In this document: positions 41,929 to 51,368 of the stretch, in pieces | How the letters are laid out: every line of letters begins with the position of its first letter | Position numbering within the stretch: position 1 is the first letter of the stretch | Assembly (NCBI RefSeq): GCF_042680725.1 | Contig: NZ_JBHUEK010000025.1 | Location: 62,001 to 126,000 of the forward strand | Source of the DNA: Ferdinandcohnia salidurans | Lineage (GTDB): Bacteria; Bacillota; Bacilli; Bacillales; Bacillaceae_L | Reading direction: 5' to 3' | Length of the DNA: 64,000 nucleotides | The notes under the pieces: model-generated | Told to the model about the DNA's origin: nothing | The model's input: only the letters and a program-made list of their open reading frames with translations | The model's database searches: none | Made by a program: the position numbers and the translations under genes

Positions 41929-44900
41929 TTATTTAATCACTTTCACATCTGCTTTGCCCTTTACAACAAAATCTCCCAGTTTCCCTTCGAAGTTCATTGT
42001 CATTTGACCACGTACCCAGTAGAAGTCTTGTCGTTCAAACTTGAACTGGCCTTTTTTCGCTTGTTGGTAATAGCCTTTGTTGGATGTTAGAGCTGATACT
42101 CCATCTAGAGTCACTTTATCTAAATCAAAATCTTTAGGATTATACCCCATTGGTAAAGATACCTGCACTGTGAAAACACCTTTGTTTCCGTTCATGACCT
42201 TAGGTAATACTTCAACAGTTGCTGGAATATAAACAAGAATTGTCTTTGTAATCTTTGTTGTCCATCCAGCATAATCTGTTGCTTCAACTTCAATTACATA
42301 TTGTCCTGGTTGATCGAAAATAAAATTTCCACCATTTTGAACTATTTGACCATTAACAGTCATTTGTTCATTTGCGATTCCGGATAGATTGTCTGCTGCA
42401 GAATAGGCTAATTGTAAATCAGTACCCAACGCATATTCTTCTGCTAAATCTAGAGAAATAATTGGTGCTGTTTTATCGATTTTCACTTGGACTGTTTGAA
42501 TATCTTCTTTGTTACCAGCATGGTCTACACTGTAGTATGAGACTTCGGTGATTCCTTCTTCATCTACTGTTAAGCTTGTACCTTCTGCAAATTCTGAACC
42601 ATTAATTGAGTAGAAAGTTTGAGCTACTCCACTTAAGTTGTCGGTTGCGGTTAGGTTTACTTGGAAGTCTTTGTTGTTCCATACATTTTCTACATTTGAT
42701 GTTGTTTCTGGTGTTGTTTTGTCGATTTTAACCAGAACTGTTTGGGCTTCTTCAACATTTCCTGCTACGTCAACACTGTAGAATGATACTTCTGTGATTC
42801 CTTCTTCACTTACTACTAAGCTAGTGCCTTCTACGTATTCAGAGCCGTTTACGGAATAGAATGTTTGAGCTACACCGCTTAGGTTGTCAGTTGCTTTTAG
42901 GTCAACTTGGAAATCTCTGTTATTCCAAACATCTTGGACATTTGATGTTGTTTCTGGTGCTGTTTTGTCAATCTTCACTTGTATTGTTTGGACTTCTTCA
43001 ACATTTCCTGCTTTATCAACACTGTAGAATGATACTTCTGTGATTCCTTCTTCACTTACAGTTAAGCTTGTACCTTCTACATATTCAGATCCGTTTACGG
43101 AATAGAATGTTTGAGCTACTCCACTTAAATTGTCAGTTGCGGTTAGGTCAACATGTACTTCTTTGTTAGACCATAAGTCTTCTACATTTGATGTCGTAAC
43201 TGGTGCTGTTTTGTCAATCTTCACTTGTTTTGATTGTACTTCTTCAACGTTTTCTGCTACGTCAACACTGTAGAATGATACTTCTGTGATTCCTTCTTTA
43301 CTTACTAATAAGCTCGTGCCTTCTAAGAAATCTTCGCCATTCACAGCATAGAAAGTTTGTTCTACTCCACTTAAGTTATCTGCTGCATTTAATTCAACCT
43401 GAACATCTTCGTTGCCCCATACTTCCTGGACATTTGACGTTGTCACAGGTGCTGTCTTATCTACATTAACCTCTATTGTTTGGACCTCTTCTTTATTCCC
43501 AGCTTGGTCAATGCTATAGAAGTAAATCTTATTTATTGCTTCTTCCTTAACTATAAAACTTGTACCTTCTACAAAAATCAGACCGTCGTATGAATAGAAT
43601 GTTTTAGAAACACCACTTAAATTGTCGGTAGCTGTTAATTCTACTTGGAAGTCCTTATTGTTCCATGCATCATCAACATTTGATATTGTAGTTGGTTTTG
43701 TTTTGTCGATTTTAACTTCTGCTATTTTTATTTTTTCAGTATTACCGACCTTATCAACAGAGTAATAAGCCACCTTATGGATTCCTTCTTCTTTGATAGA
43801 GAAGGTTGTACCTTCAACAAATGCTCCATTATTTAGAGAATAGAATGTTTTTTCAACGCCTACCTCATTATCAGTAGCAGTAAGGTTAACATCCACATTC
43901 TCATTAACCCAATCAGTCGGTGCATCAATTGTTGTATCAGGTGCCTCTTCGTCAATAATCAATTTAGCAAGTACTACATCTGAAGGTGCTGATTCACCAA
44001 AAGAATTACTATAAGATGTTACAACATATTCATGGTTAGCATAGGAAAGGTTATTGATTGTGTAAGATAAATTATTTACCTTTTCAGCTATTAAAACTTT
44101 CTCACCATCAATCATTTCATAGATGTTATATCCATTTGCATAAGTTACGAAATTCCAGGTAATTCTTGCACTTGTGTCACTTGTTAGCTTTAAGCTTGCG
44201 ACTGGTGGTTGCATGATAGGATAAATGATATTTTCTGTAATTCGATTAGATGGGTGAGCTTCACCAAAAGTAGTATGATAAGCCACTACTTCAAAGGCAT
44301 GTGTATCTTCGGTTAAATTATAAACCTTAAAGCTTCTTTTCGAACCTTCATAAATTAATTCACGAGTATCATCTGTTATTTGATACACTCGATAGTTATT
44401 TGCCCAGTCCGCAGCTCCCCAATTCAAAGTAATATTATTTACATCAAATACTATTCCCTCCAACTGGGTAGGCTGCACTTCAGGCCAGATAAGTGTTAAC
44501 TCAATTGAACTACTCTCTGGAGACTCTCCAAATCGGTCACTGTATGAATGTACAACATATTCATAGTCGCCTTCAGGCATATTTGAGAACGTAGTTGATG
44601 GACTAGTAGCTTTACGTTGAAATACCTTTACGCCTTCAATGATCTGATATACATTGTATCCTGACGCAAACTCTGCACTATTCCACTTAAGAACAATATT
44701 ATTTCCGTTTGAAATGCTATTTGTCACATTTTCTGGTTTCTGCATAATTGGATGAACCAAAGTAAGTGAAATCTCATTACTTTCCGGTGATTCTCCAAAA
44801 CGGTCACTAAATGAGTGAACCTCGTATACGTAGTCTCCTTCAGGTTGATTTGTAAAAGTTACACTAGTTCCTGTAATTGTCTTTTGTAAAACTTTTTCAC

Positions 44901-47256
44901 CATTTATGATTTGGTAGACATTATAAGATTTAGCGTATTCAGATGAAGACCACTTTAATTGAATGTCATTTCCTTTTAAAATGTTTGTAGTTAAGTCTTG
45001 AGGTGCTTGCATAGTTGGATATACTACTTCTAAAGAAACAGTAGTTCCCTCTACAGATTCACCAAAACGTTTACTTACCGCATGTACGATATATGAATGT
45101 TGTCCCTCAGAAACATTACTTACCTGATATAAATTTGATGTAGTATTTCTAAGCAATTCCTTTTGGTCGCCCATTACTTCATACACGTCATAAGAATCAG
45201 CATAATCTACCTTTTCCCATGTAAGTTTAACATCATTTCCATTCAGAATCTCATAGCTAAGGTAAGCTGGTTTGTCCATTTCCGGATGTACTAAGCTAAC
45301 AGATATTTCAGCCCCAAACTTCGATTCTCCATGAATCGTAGAGTTTGAATGAATGACGAAATGATAGTCTCCTTCAGGTTGGTTCGAAATAGTAGTTGTT
45401 TTTGAACTAATATTTCTTAAGTGAACCTTTTCTCCATCAATAACCTGATAAACATTATAATTTGTAGCGAATTCTGCAACTGCCCATGAAAGAGAAATAT
45501 CATTTCCATTTTTGATTTCAACCTTTAGATCTGTTGGAGCTTTAATTGTTAACCCTTCAACTGTAACACTTACTTGAGAGCCTACTTCAGATTCCCCAAA
45601 TCTTGAAGAAACAGAGAAAATCTCATATGTGTATTCCCCTGCAGACATATTAGAGTAAGTAATACTTGTTGAAGTTGAAGTTTTAGTATTAATTATTTCT
45701 CCATTTTCAATCTGATAAATCTTATAAGACGTTGCGTAATCAACCGTATCCCATTCGAGACTAAACGATGTCTCACTCTTAATTGTCTTTGTAACATTGG
45801 TTGGTGCTTTCATTTCAGGGTGCACAACTGAAATGGTTGTTTCAGTTCCCTCTGCTGACTCGCCAAACCTAGTTGAATTGGAGTGAACCACATATTTGTA
45901 GTTTCCTTCTGCCATGTTTGTAAAATTAGTTGAAGTAGAAGGGTTTTTTACTGTTCTTATTCTTACCTTAGACCCATCATCTTTCACTTGGTAAACATAA
46001 TATTCGTCAGTATTAGAAGTTGGTTCCCATTCCAAAATAATATCATTGACGTTCTTTATATATGAAGAAACAGTAGTTGGCGCCTGCATCTCAACGTGAT
46101 CAATTGTTAGCGAAACTTTAGCACCTTCTTTTGACTCTCCAAATCTATCATTATAAGAATGGATCTCAAATTCATACTCGCCAGCTTCTGCCTTAGGGTA
46201 TGTCACATACGTTCTTGTTTCTGTACTCTTTAATACTTTCTCACCATCAATAATTTGATAGATTTTATATGCAGTAGCATTGGGAACACTGTCCCAAGTT
46301 AGCTTTATATCATTAAGGTTTAGTAATTGGTATGAGAAATTTGCTGGTGCCGCCATGATAATTTCATCTACAACGACGGTTAAACCTTCTCCACCTTTTG
46401 ATTCACCAAAGCGATCACTAAATGCCTGAACTTCATACTTATAGCTACCTGCAGCAACATTTGATAGTCTGATAGTTTTATTAGTTGTTGTTCCAACAAG
46501 CTCTTTCCCATTTTCGGTAATTTCATATAACTTGTATTCTGTTGTATAAGGAACTGATGACCAACTGAAGGTAATGTCATTCCCATTTGTAATAGAGTAT
46601 TTGAAATTACTTGGAGTTTCCATCTTTGGATGAACTACCTCAGCAATTATTGGTGCTGAAGCTTGGGAATCTCCGTATAATGTGTTATTCGTGGACACCG
46701 CATATTTATAAGTTCCTTCAGCCACATTCGTAATTGTATAATTATTTTTTGTTGAAGAATCTAGTAACGTAAACTGTCCGTCCTCGGAAACCTGATAAAG
46801 ATTATACGAATCAGCATATTTAAATGCATCCCAGGTTAAAACAATGTTGTTGCCGTTCGAAATTTTATAAGAAAGATTTGATGGCGCGACCATTTCTGGA
46901 TATGTAACGGTAAAACTAATCGGGGCACTTGGTCCAGATTCGCCTTCAGAATTCAAGGTTGAAATAACATAAGTATAGGTTCCTTCTGGTAGATCTTTTA
47001 TTTGATAACTAGTAGCAGTGACCTTATTTATTAAGATAAGCTTGCCTTCTGTTATTTCGTAGACATTGTACCCAGTTGCGCCATATACGGAATTCCAACT
47101 GAGGGTAATATCATCTGGAGTTACCTCCTTATACGAAATATCGCTTGGTGGGAGCATACTACCATTAGCGAATGCATTGCCTAACGGGAAAAATAATTGA
47201 ACAACCATTAGAAGCAATGCGAGAAAAATAACGTTTCTCTTCAAGATTTTCTTCAT
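41929..47256 (-). CDS. Giant secreted FnIII/OmpL47-like repeat protein, c-di-GMP controlled
   Basis: 1,775 aa with an N-terminal signal peptide (hydrophobic core ~8-27, likely cleavage after AFA). Residues ~35-1110 hold 12 FnIII-like repeats of ~90 aa, each starting with a P..(N/D)xxY pattern then NGNDIxLxW. Next come six highly similar ~75-aa OmpL47-like repeats (DKTAPxTTSNVxxxW, ATDNLSGVxxTFYSxNG), one divergent repeat, and a C-terminal domain. There is no LPXTG motif or membrane anchor, so attachment would be non-covalent or the protein is released. The riboswitch and terminator upstream (47286-47418) put it under c-di-GMP control, as for adhesins and matrix proteins. Likely a surface or biofilm adhesin. 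Confidence 0.88.
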   Translation of the reverse strand: MKKILKRNVIFLALLLMVVQLFFPLGNAFANGSMLPPSDISYKEVTPDDITLSWNSVYGATGYNVYEITEGKLILINKVTATSYQIKDLPEGTYTYVISTLNSEGESGPSAPISFTVTYPEMVAPSNLSYKISNGNNIVLTWDAFKYADSYNLYQVSEDGQFTLLDSSTKNNYTITNVAEGTYKYAVSTNNTLYGDSQASAPIIAEVVHPKMETPSNFKYSITNGNDITFSWSSVPYTTEYKLYEITENGKELVGTTTNKTIRLSNVAAGSYKYEVQAFSDRFGESKGGEGLTVVVDEIIMAAPANFSYQLLNLNDIKLTWDSVPNATAYKIYQIIDGEKVLKSTETRTYVTYPKAEAGEYEFEIHSYNDRFGESKEGAKVSLTIDHVEMQAPTTVSSYIKNVNDIILEWEPTSNTDEYYVYQVKDDGSKVRIRTVKNPSTSTNFTNMAEGNYKYVVHSNSTRFGESAEGTETTISVVHPEMKAPTNVTKTIKSETSFSLEWDTVDYATSYKIYQIENGEIINTKTSTSTSITYSNMSAGEYTYEIFSVSSRFGESEVGSQVSVTVEGLTIKAPTDLKVEIKNGNDISLSWAVAEFATNYNVYQVIDGEKVHLRNISSKTTTISNQPEGDYHFVIHSNSTIHGESKFGAEISVSLVHPEMDKPAYLSYEILNGNDVKLTWEKVDYADSYDVYEVMGDQKELLRNTTSNLYQVSNVSEGQHSYIVHAVSKRFGESVEGTTVSLEVVYPTMQAPQDLTTNILKGNDIQLKWSSSEYAKSYNVYQIINGEKVLQKTITGTSVTFTNQPEGDYVYEVHSFSDRFGESPESNEISLTLVHPIMQKPENVTNSISNGNNIVLKWNSAEFASGYNVYQIIEGVKVFQRKATSPSTTFSNMPEGDYEYVVHSYSDRFGESPESSSIELTLIWPEVQPTQLEGIVFDVNNITLNWGAADWANNYRVYQITDDTRELIYEGSKRSFKVYNLTEDTHAFEVVAYHTTFGEAHPSNRITENIIYPIMQPPVASLKLTSDTSARITWNFVTYANGYNIYEMIDGEKVLIAEKVNNLSYTINNLSYANHEYVVTSYSNSFGESAPSDVVLAKLIIDEEAPDTTIDAPTDWVNENVDVNLTATDNEVGVEKTFYSLNNGAFVEGTTFSIKEEGIHKVAYYSVDKVGNTEKIKIAEVKIDKTKPTTISNVDDAWNNKDFQVELTATDNLSGVSKTFYSYDGLIFVEGTSFIVKEEAINKIYFYSIDQAGNKEEVQTIEVNVDKTAPVTTSNVQEVWGNEDVQVELNAADNLSGVEQTFYAVNGEDFLEGTSLLVSKEGITEVSFYSVDVAENVEEVQSKQVKIDKTAPVTTSNVEDLWSNKEVHVDLTATDNLSGVAQTFYSVNGSEYVEGTSLTVSEEGITEVSFYSVDKAGNVEEVQTIQVKIDKTAPETTSNVQDVWNNRDFQVDLKATDNLSGVAQTFYSVNGSEYVEGTSLVVSEEGITEVSFYSVDVAGNVEEAQTVLVKIDKTTPETTSNVENVWNNKDFQVNLTATDNLSGVAQTFYSINGSEFAEGTSLTVDEEGITEVSYYSVDHAGNKEDIQTVQVKIDKTAPIISLDLAEEYALGTDLQLAYSAADNLSGIANEQMTVNGQIVQNGGNFIFDQPGQYVIEVEATDYAGWTTKITKTILVYIPATVEVLPKVMNGNKGVFTVQVSLPMGYNPKDFDLDKVTLDGVSALTSNKGYYQQAKKGQFKFERQDFYWVRGQMTMNFEGKLGDFVVKGKADVKVIK

Positions 47257-47285
47257 TCTTTCTTCCTACCTTTCTAAAAAAAGCC

Positions 47286-47313
47286 AAAAGAAAAAGAACC
47301 TCATACAAGGTTC
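47286..47313 (-). terminator. Intrinsic terminator of the riboswitch expression platform
   Basis: On the minus strand AACCTTGTATGAGGTT folds into a hairpin followed by CTTTTTCTTTT, between the aptamer and the repeat-protein ATG. Part of its left side (CTATGAACC) can pair with upstream CATAG, giving a possible antiterminator. Confidence 0.8.
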
Positions 47314-47335
47314 ATAGGTAGATAGACTATGAGTC

Positions 47336-47418
47336 CTTGTGGCAACCGGCTACCATCCACTATCTGTGGGTCAGGCCCTTGGCTTTGCGTCCTATGATTT
47401 CCCATAGTTTGCCTTTTT
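47336..47418 (-). promoter_or_regulatory. Cyclic-di-GMP-I (GEMM-I) riboswitch
   Basis: On the minus strand the conserved blocks occur in order: AAAGGCAAAC, GGAAATC loop (the GAAA tetraloop in P2), GGACGCAAAGCCA, a variable P3 arm, and GGTAGCCGGTTGCC pairing back with GGCAAAC. This is the GEMM-I consensus. It is the leader of the 1,775-aa repeat protein and precedes a terminator, so ligand binding probably controls transcription read-through; the direction (on or off) cannot be decided by eye. Confidence 0.93.
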
Positions 47419-47533
47419 CACTTTGGTTTTTTGTTGTTATTCATTACTTATTATCATACTATTTTACCATCCGGTTGAAAAGGTCTATTTTACTAGTAAT
47501 AGGCAATTTATCCTTATTTAACAGATAAATCTA

Positions 47534-47571
47534 GCAAAAGAAACCGAGTAGCTAATAGCACTACTCGGTGT
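47534..47571 (-). terminator. Terminator after fliT
   Basis: On the minus strand ACCGAGTAGT pairs with AGCTACTCGGT followed by TTCTTTT, just after fliT. Confidence 0.88.
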
Positions 47572-47576
47572 AGACT

Positions 47577-47927
47577 CTATTTTTTTTTATCGAAAAACAT
47601 TCCGTCTGATGGTCCTGATTGATAAGGGTTCGTATATTTTATCGAAGAAGTTTTACTTTTCTTCAATTGGGCTAAATCCATCTGGATCTCGACTTTGAGT
47701 TCTGCTAGTTTAGCATCAATGATTTTGTTCATACGTACAATTTCAGCACCAATTTTACTTTCGTCTTCCGTAAAAGGAGGCTTAATCTCTGTAATCAGGG
47801 TGTCTCTTGAAACTAATAAGGAGTTAATCCTTTCAATAACTTCTTCCCGCATCTCCTTTTGGATTGGCTGTGAAACAATTGCTAATAGTTCTTCTGTAGC
47901 CTTAAAAAGAGAATCTAGTGCACTCAC
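47577..47927 (-). CDS. fliT: Flagellar protein FliT
   Basis: 116 aa, mostly helical (FKATEELLAIVSQ, then long amphipathic helix) as in FliT export chaperones, which hold the cap protein FliD before secretion. The GTG start lies directly at the fliS stop (TAGTGAGTG), so the two are translationally coupled. It is the last gene of flaG-fliD-fliS-fliT. Family assignment rests on size, helicity and the conserved position. Confidence 0.88.
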   Translation of the reverse strand: MSALDSLFKATEELLAIVSQPIQKEMREEVIERINSLLVSRDTLITEIKPPFTEDESKIGAEIVRMNKIIDAKLAELKVEIQMDLAQLKKSKTSSIKYTNPYQSGPSDGMFFDKKK

Positions 47928-48328
47928 TACACTTGTCCACCTTGTGCATGTTGTCGCTGACGGTTAATTTGAATAACTTCCTTCCATGTATCACGGAATT
48001 CTGTTACAAGCCCTTCAACTTCAGAAAGGATCTCTACGTCATTTTTGATATTAGCATCGATTAACCGGCGATTAATATAGTCATACATGGTCATCATCGT
48101 TTTAGACACTTCTACATTAGGATTAAGCGAAACCATTAGTTCCCTGATAATATTTTGTGCCTTCTGCAGATTTGTATTTTTCTCTTGATTATTTTTTTCT
48201 TCAATTGCCTTTCGGGAAAGCTTAATAAATTTTATACAACCGTTATACAGCATTAATGTTAGCTCTCCAGGCGAAGCTGTTGTGACGGTATTTGTTTGGT
48301 AGGCTTGATATGGGTTACTTATCGCCAT
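47927..48328 (-). CDS. fliS: Flagellin export chaperone FliS
   Basis: 133 aa. FliS binds the C-terminus of flagellin and prevents early polymerisation. The N-terminus is family-typical (NPYQAYQTNTVTTASPGELT, then LMLYNGCIKFI). It binds exactly the flagellin tail that is duplicated downstream of hag here. It also helps FliW regulation by holding flagellin. It lies 18 nt after fliD. Confidence 0.96.
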   Translation of the reverse strand: MAISNPYQAYQTNTVTTASPGELTLMLYNGCIKFIKLSRKAIEEKNNQEKNTNLQKAQNIIRELMVSLNPNVEVSKTMMTMYDYINRRLIDANIKNDVEILSEVEGLVTEFRDTWKEVIQINRQRQHAQGGQV

Positions 48329-48346
48329 TTCTTCTTACACTCCCTT

Positions 48347-49876
48347 TTAGTAGCTAAATTGCTGCATTAAATAGGCCGATTGTGAGTTGGCCTTCTGAAT
48401 TGCTTTTTCCATCTCCGTAAATTGGCGCCAATAACGGTCCTCGATTTTGAGTAATCGCGCCTCAAAGCTATCTATACGATTGTCCACGTTGTCGAGATTT
48501 CGACCAATGGTAAATGAATTATTTGTAGAAAAAGCTTTGCCAGCTTTTAGTTCTATACCACTCATCGTTTCTTTAATAGAATCCCTCAGCCTTCTCCCTA
48601 GCCCTTTTTCCTCTGTTGTAGGTCCATCTTTTTGAAATAACTCATAAATGGCATTTGGGTTATTGGAGATGGCTTCACGCAGCTTGCCTTCGTCAATATT
48701 CAACTTTCCTTTATCCATATAGTTTTTAGAAGTTGTAATACCGATATCCGAGAGTTGATTAAAATCTGAGCTCAATCCAGAAACATTCGAATATAGTTGC
48801 TGTCTCATTGTATTTGTACTGGATATGAGAGTCGAATCACGATAAAGGGTTCCTTTCCGTGCTTCTTTTTCCCATTTTTCAATTTGGTCCTCCGTCATAT
48901 CTTCCTTTTGTTCGTCTGTAAGAGGCTGATAATTCCGATTCGGCTTCTCACTGGTTTTAGAGTTGATGTTCTCAATTAACGCATTATATTTGTCTACGAA
49001 CGAAACGATGGTAGACAGGATTGAATCCACATCAGGTGACGATGAAAATGTAACTGCTTGTCCAGTTAAGGTAGTAGGGTCACCCGTAACTTGCTTTAAT
49101 GTATACTCGTAACCATTAATTTGAAAGGTATTCGAACTTCGAGTTGTAACAAGACCGTTGTAATTAAATTTGGCATCCTGTCCAGTTGATCCGATTCCTT
49201 TGGACTGAGCCTGAATATTATCGGAGTCCAGCTGTAACTTAGTAAAAAATTCACCAGTTAGTTTAATTTCAGGTTGGTCTGCACCAGTTGCATCCTTGGC
49301 ATCCCCCGTATATTTTGTAGTGAGGGAAACTTTACCTGTCACACTATCAAAAAACGCATTAACACCTGTGTTAGAGTTTATTTTGCTTATAAGTGAGTTA
49401 ATGGTTTCTTGAGCAGGATCAAATGTGATTGTTTGTCCTACTTCGTCAAATGTTCCATCCTTCTTTGTTGACTGAATTGTAATAGAAGTTTCAGTAATAC
49501 CTAACTCGCTTAATTTTTTTGTTGGATCAAGTCCAGTATTTGATGCACTTTGCATCGAAGCACCTTTTGCAAGCTGGAACACAGTGATAGACCCAGAGAT
49601 TTCATTAGTTGCACTAATACTGCGAGCAGTAACAGCCGCATCATTTGAACTTGTTATATTTTTTTTCGTATAAGTTGATTTCATCATTAACTTATCAAAA
49701 ATGAATGTATCAAAATCAAGCAATTGCTTGTTTATATCACGATAATCATCACGTTGCCATTCAAGATATTGCTTTTTTTGATGCATCTTATCTAACGGGA
49801 TGCGTTCGGCTTTCATTAAATCCTTAACGATTGAATCAATATCCATTCCACTTGCCAATCCACCAATTCTAACCAT
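48347..49876 (-). CDS. fliD: Flagellar filament cap protein FliD
   Basis: 509 aa. The N-terminal FliD_N module (RIGGLASGMDIDSIVKDLM) and the C-terminal FliD_C coiled region ending YLMQQFSY are intact. The variable middle (~100-250) holds the exposed domain. FliD caps the growing filament and helps flagellin subunits fold; it can also bind mucin. AAAGGTGG precedes the ATG. Confidence 0.97.
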   Translation of the reverse strand: MVRIGGLASGMDIDSIVKDLMKAERIPLDKMHQKKQYLEWQRDDYRDINKQLLDFDTFIFDKLMMKSTYTKKNITSSNDAAVTARSISATNEISGSITVFQLAKGASMQSASNTGLDPTKKLSELGITETSITIQSTKKDGTFDEVGQTITFDPAQETINSLISKINSNTGVNAFFDSVTGKVSLTTKYTGDAKDATGADQPEIKLTGEFFTKLQLDSDNIQAQSKGIGSTGQDAKFNYNGLVTTRSSNTFQINGYEYTLKQVTGDPTTLTGQAVTFSSSPDVDSILSTIVSFVDKYNALIENINSKTSEKPNRNYQPLTDEQKEDMTEDQIEKWEKEARKGTLYRDSTLISSTNTMRQQLYSNVSGLSSDFNQLSDIGITTSKNYMDKGKLNIDEGKLREAISNNPNAIYELFQKDGPTTEEKGLGRRLRDSIKETMSGIELKAGKAFSTNNSFTIGRNLDNVDNRIDSFEARLLKIEDRYWRQFTEMEKAIQKANSQSAYLMQQFSY

Positions 49877-49920
49877 TGGTGTTCACCACCTTTTCATTTG
49901 GGACAAAGCATCTGGTCCCG

Positions 49921-50289
49921 TTAAATCTTTTTATCAACAACAAAGCCAAGAAATTCAGTCATTGCTGCATAGATGTCTAAGATTTTCTTAGAAGGAATCT
50001 CCCGAACAACATCATGTGTCTCATCGTTCACGATTGTGACGTAATATTCATTTAGCTCCTCGTGCAGCTCAAATTTCAATGAAGTGTTATTCGGCTCCAA
50101 AAATTTATTCAGGCTATCGATTACTTGTTGTACATTCTCTTTTGAGTCTATCTTTTCACTCTGTTTTATGGGTTGTTGCGGGGAAGTAACGTTCTCCCCT
50201 CTGGTTTCAGTCTCAATAGATTTTTTTTGTTGAAAATAATCACTGTTGAAGTTCATTGTTGTACTAGAAGAGATTTTATCTATAGACAT
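49921..50289 (-). CDS. flaG: Flagellar protein FlaG
   Basis: 122 aa, yvyC/flaG-like: N-terminal low-complexity part, then the conserved FlaG core (NKFLEPNNTSLKFELHEELN, VREIPSKKILDIYAAMTE). FlaG limits filament length in some species. It is the first gene of the fliD operon, with its own SigD promoter and TAGGAGG before the ATG. Confidence 0.93.
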   Translation of the reverse strand: MSIDKISSSTTMNFNSDYFQQKKSIETETRGENVTSPQQPIKQSEKIDSKENVQQVIDSLNKFLEPNNTSLKFELHEELNEYYVTIVNDETHDVVREIPSKKILDIYAAMTEFLGFVVDKKI

Positions 50290-50325
50290 ATAGTTTCCTC
50301 CTAAATGAACGGGGCTTTATTAGTT

Positions 50326-50352
50326 ATATCGGAAGGAAACAGCAAAAGTTAA
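50326..50352 (-). promoter_or_regulatory. SigD promoter of flaG-fliD-fliS-fliT
   Basis: On the minus strand TTAA, 15 nt, then TCCGATAT, matching the SigD consensus (TAAA-N15-GCCGATAT) in 9 of 12 positions. Located 37 nt before the flaG ATG. Confidence 0.8.
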
Positions 50353-50442
50353 GGATACCACTTAATTAACCCTTTAAATTTTTTTATCCCCTCACCAAAG
50401 GAACGTACGTTTGGTATAATAGAAACAAAGAGGAGGAGACGC

Positions 50443-51297
50443 ATGAATTTAAATAAACTGTCCGACGTTCAACTAAACATTCTATTTGGAAGCATTATAG
50501 GAGATGGGGAAATAACTAAAATTTACAAGGGTTCACGAAGTAAGAATAATAGTTTTCGTGAGCATTTTGGGGTTCAACAAAAAGAATACCGCAAATGGAA
50601 GATGTCATTTCTCCCCGATTTGTTATATTTAACGCCCAAGAGTAATACACTTCGTTCTAGAGCTTTACCATTGTTTACTGAATTATATCCTCATTTTTAT
50701 AATTTAGATGGAGAAAAAATAATACCAGTAGATTTGTTACATAAGTGCACTCTTTTGCATTTTCTAGCTATCATTTTTATGGATGATGGAACACTTTCAA
50801 TTACCTCAAGAATTAACCACAATAAGAAACTCATTTACCTAACACCAAATGTATATTTATATTTACAAAACTTTCATTTAAACCAACTTCAAATCCTAAG
50901 TCAACATTTTCAAAAAACATTTAAAATAAAATTCACAATCAACAAACGTCAGGATGGACATGGTCACATTCTTAGGTTTACGTCTACAGATAATACGTAT
51001 GATTTTCTAGAACAAATATCACCAATTACTGCGAGTTGCCCAAGTATGTTTTATAAAACAAACTGGAATTGGAGATATCAGAAGGAAATCCACAAATACC
51101 AAGTAACATATCCAGGTTATTCTGTTCTAGCAACAAACAGTGATAGAAACAAGAACTATTCAAAAACGGAAATTAAAGAAATCATTAGATTAAAATTGAT
51201 GGGAGAAAAAGATAGGGTTATAGCTGAAAGGGTAAATAGATCGTATTGGTCAATTGTGTATAAACTTAAAGAATTAAGAAAAGATGGTCACCTATAA
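50443..51297 (+). CDS. LAGLIDADG homing endonuclease, opposite strand to flagellar genes
   Basis: 284 aa with two LAGLIDADG-like helices: LFGSIIGDGEI (~residues 14-24) and LAIIFMDDGTL (~109-119), each with the catalytic acid (G-D-G and D-D-G). A C-terminal helix-turn-helix-like part (YSKTEIKEIIRLKLMGEKDR) may aid DNA binding. It has its own extended -10 (TGGTATAAT, 50412-50420) and GAGGAGGAG before the ATG. It lies between flaG and the intron-bearing 3' end of hag, outside the intron core and antisense to hag. Likely it recognises the flagellin insertion site. Confidence 0.88.
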   Translation: MNLNKLSDVQLNILFGSIIGDGEITKIYKGSRSKNNSFREHFGVQQKEYRKWKMSFLPDLLYLTPKSNTLRSRALPLFTELYPHFYNLDGEKIIPVDLLHKCTLLHFLAIIFMDDGTLSITSRINHNKKLIYLTPNVYLYLQNFHLNQLQILSQHFQKTFKIKFTINKRQDGHGHILRFTSTDNTYDFLEQISPITASCPSMFYKTNWNWRYQKEIHKYQVTYPGYSVLATNSDRNKNYSKTEIKEIIRLKLMGEKDRVIAERVNRSYWSIVYKLKELRKDGHL

Positions 51298-51320
51298 AGG
51301 CGGCCATCTTTAAGATTTTA
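51279..51320. terminator. Bidirectional terminator shared by hag and the endonuclease gene
   Basis: AAAGATGG..CC and GG..CCATCTTT form a stem around TATAAA, with T-runs on both sides. On the minus strand it directly follows the stop of the distal flagellin segment, so it is probably the original hag terminator. Confidence 0.85.
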
Positions 51321-51368
51321 TTAACGAAGAAGTTGTAGAACTCCTTGTGGTTGTTGGTTCGCTTGCTT
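51321..51368 (-). other. Flagellin C-terminal coding segment downstream of the intron core (putative 3' exon)
   Basis: In one frame, ending in TAA at 51321-51323, the minus strand encodes KQANQQPQGVLQLLR (extended upstream it reads TAA before the K). This is the universally conserved flagellin tail and resembles the end of the upstream hag (QSNQMPQGVLQLLR). It has no start codon or ribosome-binding site of its own and lies right before the terminator. It is either the second exon of hag or the leftover end of a second flagellin gene. Confidence 0.8.
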
